Assembly (NCBI GenBank): GCA_934757945.1
Contig: CAKVLT010000094.1
Span: 1-7,014 of the forward strand
DNA from: an uncultured Bulleidia sp.
Lineage (GTDB): Bacteria > Bacillota_I > Bacilli_A > Erysipelotrichales > Erysipelotrichaceae
Direction: 5' to 3'
DNA: 7,014 nucleotides
Shown here: positions 4,792-7,014 of the stretch, in pieces
Numbering within the stretch: the first letter of the stretch is position 1
How the letters are laid out: every line of letters begins with the position of its first letter
The notes under the pieces: model-generated
Database searches by the model: none
What the model saw: the letters and a program-made list of their open reading frames with translations, nothing else
What the model was told of the DNA's origin: nothing
Position numbers and translations under genes: made by a program

Positions 4792-6995
4792 TGGAACTGC
4801 ATGATACAAAGGTAAAACTGATGGATGGTGTGCCTGCAGAAACAAAGGATACTGGTGGAAAAGAAAAGACTCTTGCTTACCGTATCTTAAATGCACACCA
4901 TACCCCAAAAGAAGATTCGCTGTTCCATATTACATTTGATTCTCTGACTTCTCATGACATTACCTATGTAGGCATTATTCAGACAGCCAGAGCATCAGGG
5001 TTAAAACAGTTTCCGGTACCATATGTACTGACTAACTGTCACAATACTTTATGTGCGGTGGGCGGAACTATCAACGAAGATGATCATGCCTTTGCTTTAA
5101 GCTGTGCACATAAATATGGAGGTATCTATGTGCCACCAAATCTTGCAGTTATTCACAGTTATAACAGAGAAATGATGTCAGGATGTGGAAGAATGATTCT
5201 TGGCTCTGATTCTCATACAAGATATGGTGCTCTTGGTACTTTGGCAATAGGAGAAGGTGGAGGAGAACTGGCAAAGCAGTTAGTAGGTCAGACGTATGAT
5301 ATCGAAGCCCCAAAAGTAGTTTTAATCTATGTCCACGGTAAGATAAAACACGGTGTGGGTCCACAGGATGTAGCTCTGGACCTTGTTTCCAAAACCTATG
5401 CCAACGGATTTGTTAAAAACTGTGTTCTGGAATTTGCAGGACCTGGCATACAGAATCTTTCACAGGATTTCAGAAACGGTATTGACGTGATGACTACGGA
5501 AACAACATGCTTATCTTCTATATGGCAGACGGATGATATCACAAAACAATATTTTGAACAGCATCATAGACCTGAAGCCTATACAGAACTGATTCCTGAA
5601 GAAGGTGCAGCCTATGATAAGTGGATTGATCTGGATCTAGGCAAAGTGGAATGTATGATAGCTTTACCAATGCATCCCAGCTATGCTTTACCAATTAAAG
5701 AACTGTTAAAAGACCCGAAAAAATATCTGCAGGAAGCGCAGGACAGAGCCAATACTCAGCTGAATGGTAAAGTGACAATGGATCTTGTTTCCAAAGTAGA
5801 TACAGAGAATCATGTACATGTAGATCAGGGAATCATTGCCGGATGTTCCGGAGGTATTTATGAAAATATTGTGCTTGCCTCCAGAATACTAAAAGGACAT
5901 ACTGCAGGAAATGAAAGATACAGATTGTCTGTCTATCCTGATTCTTTGCCAATGTATAAGGCACTGTTACAAAATAATACTGTGCTGGATCTTGTCTCTT
6001 GCGGTGCTGTATTCAGAGAAGCTTTCTGTGGACCATGTTTTGGAGCGGGAGATACACCTGCCAATAACGAATTATCTATTCGTCATACAACACGTAATTT
6101 CCCTAACAGAGAAGGTTCCAAGCCTGTTGAAGGTCAGCTTGCTGCTGTAGCATTAATGGACGCAAGATCTATTGCTGCAACAAGCAGAAACAAAGGTATT
6201 CTTACACCTGCGGATAGTATAGACTTTGATGATGCAGTAGAGTTGCCATCCTTTGATGATACTATCTATGCAGAAAGAGTGTATAACGGCTTTGGACATC
6301 CGGATCCTGCATACCCTCTGGTATTTGGACCAAATATCAAAGACTGGCCTGAACAGCCTGCTTTATCCAGAAATCTTTTAATCAGGATTGTATCTCATAT
6401 AGAAGATCCTGTCACTACTACAGATGAACTCATTCCTAGTGGTGAAACTTCTTCCTACAGATCCAATCCGTTAAGACTCGCTGAGTTTACATTATCCAGA
6501 AGAGATCCTGGCTATGTAGCTAAAGCTAAACAGGTACAGAAAATTACAAAAGATTCTGAAGAAGTACAGAAGGTTGTACGATTATTAAAGCAACAGGGAA
6601 TTACTGCAGATTTGTCTGAAACAAACATCGGTTCTGCAATCTATGCACATAAACCAGGAGATGGAAGTGCTAGAGAACAGGCTGCCAGTTGCCAAAGAGT
6701 ATTAGGTGGTTGTGCTAACTTTGCTAAGGAATATGCTACAAAACGTTACAGATCTAACTGCATTAACTGGGGTATTTTGCCGTTTATAACTACAGACTGT
6801 GATGCTCTGCAGACAGATACGTATGTATATATTCAGGATATTCTTGATTCTTTAAGTAAAGGAAAGCCTGTACAGGCTTATAGCGTTCATGAGGATCAGG
6901 TGAAACCTGTTCATCTGGATTTACAGCATCTTTCCGACCAGGAAAAACAAATACTTATGAAAGGATGTTTAATTAACTACTACAAAGCTTTATGA
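4791..6995 (+). CDS. Aconitase-family hydratase (YbhJ-like), probable functional aconitase
   Basis: Probably interconverts citrate and isocitrate through a [4Fe-4S] cluster in the cytosol. The protein has 734 residues, shorter than AcnA (about 890) or AcnB (about 865). Stretches such as SHDITYVGIIQTARASG (54-70) and VLTNCHNTLCAVGGTINEDD (79-98) match my recollection of the clostridial 'hydratase' group related to E. coli YbhJ. Catalytic features are intact: D140-S141-H142 in GSDSHTRYG; cluster cysteines C352 (AGCSGGIYEN), C413 and C416 (CGPCFGAGDT), spaced as in mitochondrial aconitase; R435 and R440 in TRNFPNREGS; and S626 and R628 in GDGSAREQAA in the C-terminal swivel domain. It lies in one operon with icd and opposite citrate synthase, supplying the missing step of the pathway. 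Another hydro-lyase substrate cannot be excluded from sequence alone, but context favours aconitase. Confidence 0.9.
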   Translation: MELHDTKVKLMDGVPAETKDTGGKEKTLAYRILNAHHTPKEDSLFHITFDSLTSHDITYVGIIQTARASGLKQFPVPYVLTNCHNTLCAVGGTINEDDHAFALSCAHKYGGIYVPPNLAVIHSYNREMMSGCGRMILGSDSHTRYGALGTLAIGEGGGELAKQLVGQTYDIEAPKVVLIYVHGKIKHGVGPQDVALDLVSKTYANGFVKNCVLEFAGPGIQNLSQDFRNGIDVMTTETTCLSSIWQTDDITKQYFEQHHRPEAYTELIPEEGAAYDKWIDLDLGKVECMIALPMHPSYALPIKELLKDPKKYLQEAQDRANTQLNGKVTMDLVSKVDTENHVHVDQGIIAGCSGGIYENIVLASRILKGHTAGNERYRLSVYPDSLPMYKALLQNNTVLDLVSCGAVFREAFCGPCFGAGDTPANNELSIRHTTRNFPNREGSKPVEGQLAAVALMDARSIAATSRNKGILTPADSIDFDDAVELPSFDDTIYAERVYNGFGHPDPAYPLVFGPNIKDWPEQPALSRNLLIRIVSHIEDPVTTTDELIPSGETSSYRSNPLRLAEFTLSRRDPGYVAKAKQVQKITKDSEEVQKVVRLLKQQGITADLSETNIGSAIYAHKPGDGSAREQAASCQRVLGGCANFAKEYATKRYRSNCINWGILPFITTDCDALQTDTYVYIQDILDSLSKGKPVQAYSVHEDQVKPVHLDLQHLSDQEKQILMKGCLINYYKAL

Positions 6996-7014
6996 GAACC
7001 ACAATATTTACAGG
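6992..7014 (+). CDS. Start of a further coupled gene (3' partial), possibly DapA-like
   Basis: The ATG at 6992 overlaps the aconitase TGA in an ATGA arrangement, typical of coupled operon genes. The frame reads MRTTIFT plus a partial codon beginning GG before the window ends. No Shine-Dalgarno lies at a good distance (AAAGGA is about 27 nt upstream), so initiation would depend on coupling. The opening resembles the N-terminus of many 4-hydroxy-tetrahydrodipicolinate synthases (IFTG followed by a G-x-x-x-x-VTPF motif). Seven residues cannot establish a family, and the frame itself may be chance. Confidence 0.3.

Noticed and set aside
4791..6995. Isopropylmalate isomerase or homoaconitase large subunit
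   Set aside because: Those enzymes have separate large and small subunits with a large subunit of about 420-470 residues. Here one chain includes the C-terminal swivel domain with GDGSAREQ, and the context is citrate metabolism.

Overview
The window is about 7 kb of ordinary, AT-rich (roughly 40% G+C by eye) bacterial chromosome. It is densely coding, with strong AGGAG-type ribosome binding sites and short gene gaps. The style of the proteins fits a Bacillota gut-type anaerobe: a Firmicutes-type M18 aminopeptidase, a 'VKRGLRN...GTGVLAGLT' citrate synthase of clostridial type, and a YbhJ-like aconitase/hydratase. My best guess is a relative of the Erysipelotrichia or Clostridia. This placement rests on recognised protein style only. 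I see no mobile element, CRISPR array, tRNA or rRNA.

Left block (1-2178, + strand): an M18 zinc aminopeptidase whose 5' end lies outside the window is followed 2 nt later by a Cof-type HAD phosphatase. The pair ends in two tandem hairpins (2106-2129 and 2141-2172). The second carries a U-tract and looks like the terminator. Between 2179 and 2295 I see no gene and nothing convincing.

Right block (2296-7014): citrate synthase (minus strand, 3685 to 2345, with its own terminator at 2296-2334) is divergent from an NAD-type isocitrate dehydrogenase (3790-4791). A YbhJ-like aconitase-family protein (4791-6995) follows and shares one base with the stop codon of the dehydrogenase. Together they form the oxidative branch oxaloacetate + acetyl-CoA -> citrate -> isocitrate -> 2-oxoglutarate. 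In an anaerobe this most likely feeds glutamate and other biosynthesis. No 2-oxoglutarate dehydrogenase is visible. At the right edge an ATGA overlap opens another frame (MRTTIFTG...), probably a further operon member whose first residues resemble DapA.

The 104-bp divergent gap holds promoters for both directions, an imperfect inverted repeat over the -35 region, and a perfect 13-bp palindrome over the citrate synthase -10. This suggests that the two arms are co-regulated.

No clearly undescribed system is present. The points most worth a second look are the use of a YbhJ-type hydratase in the aconitase position and the compact divergent control region.
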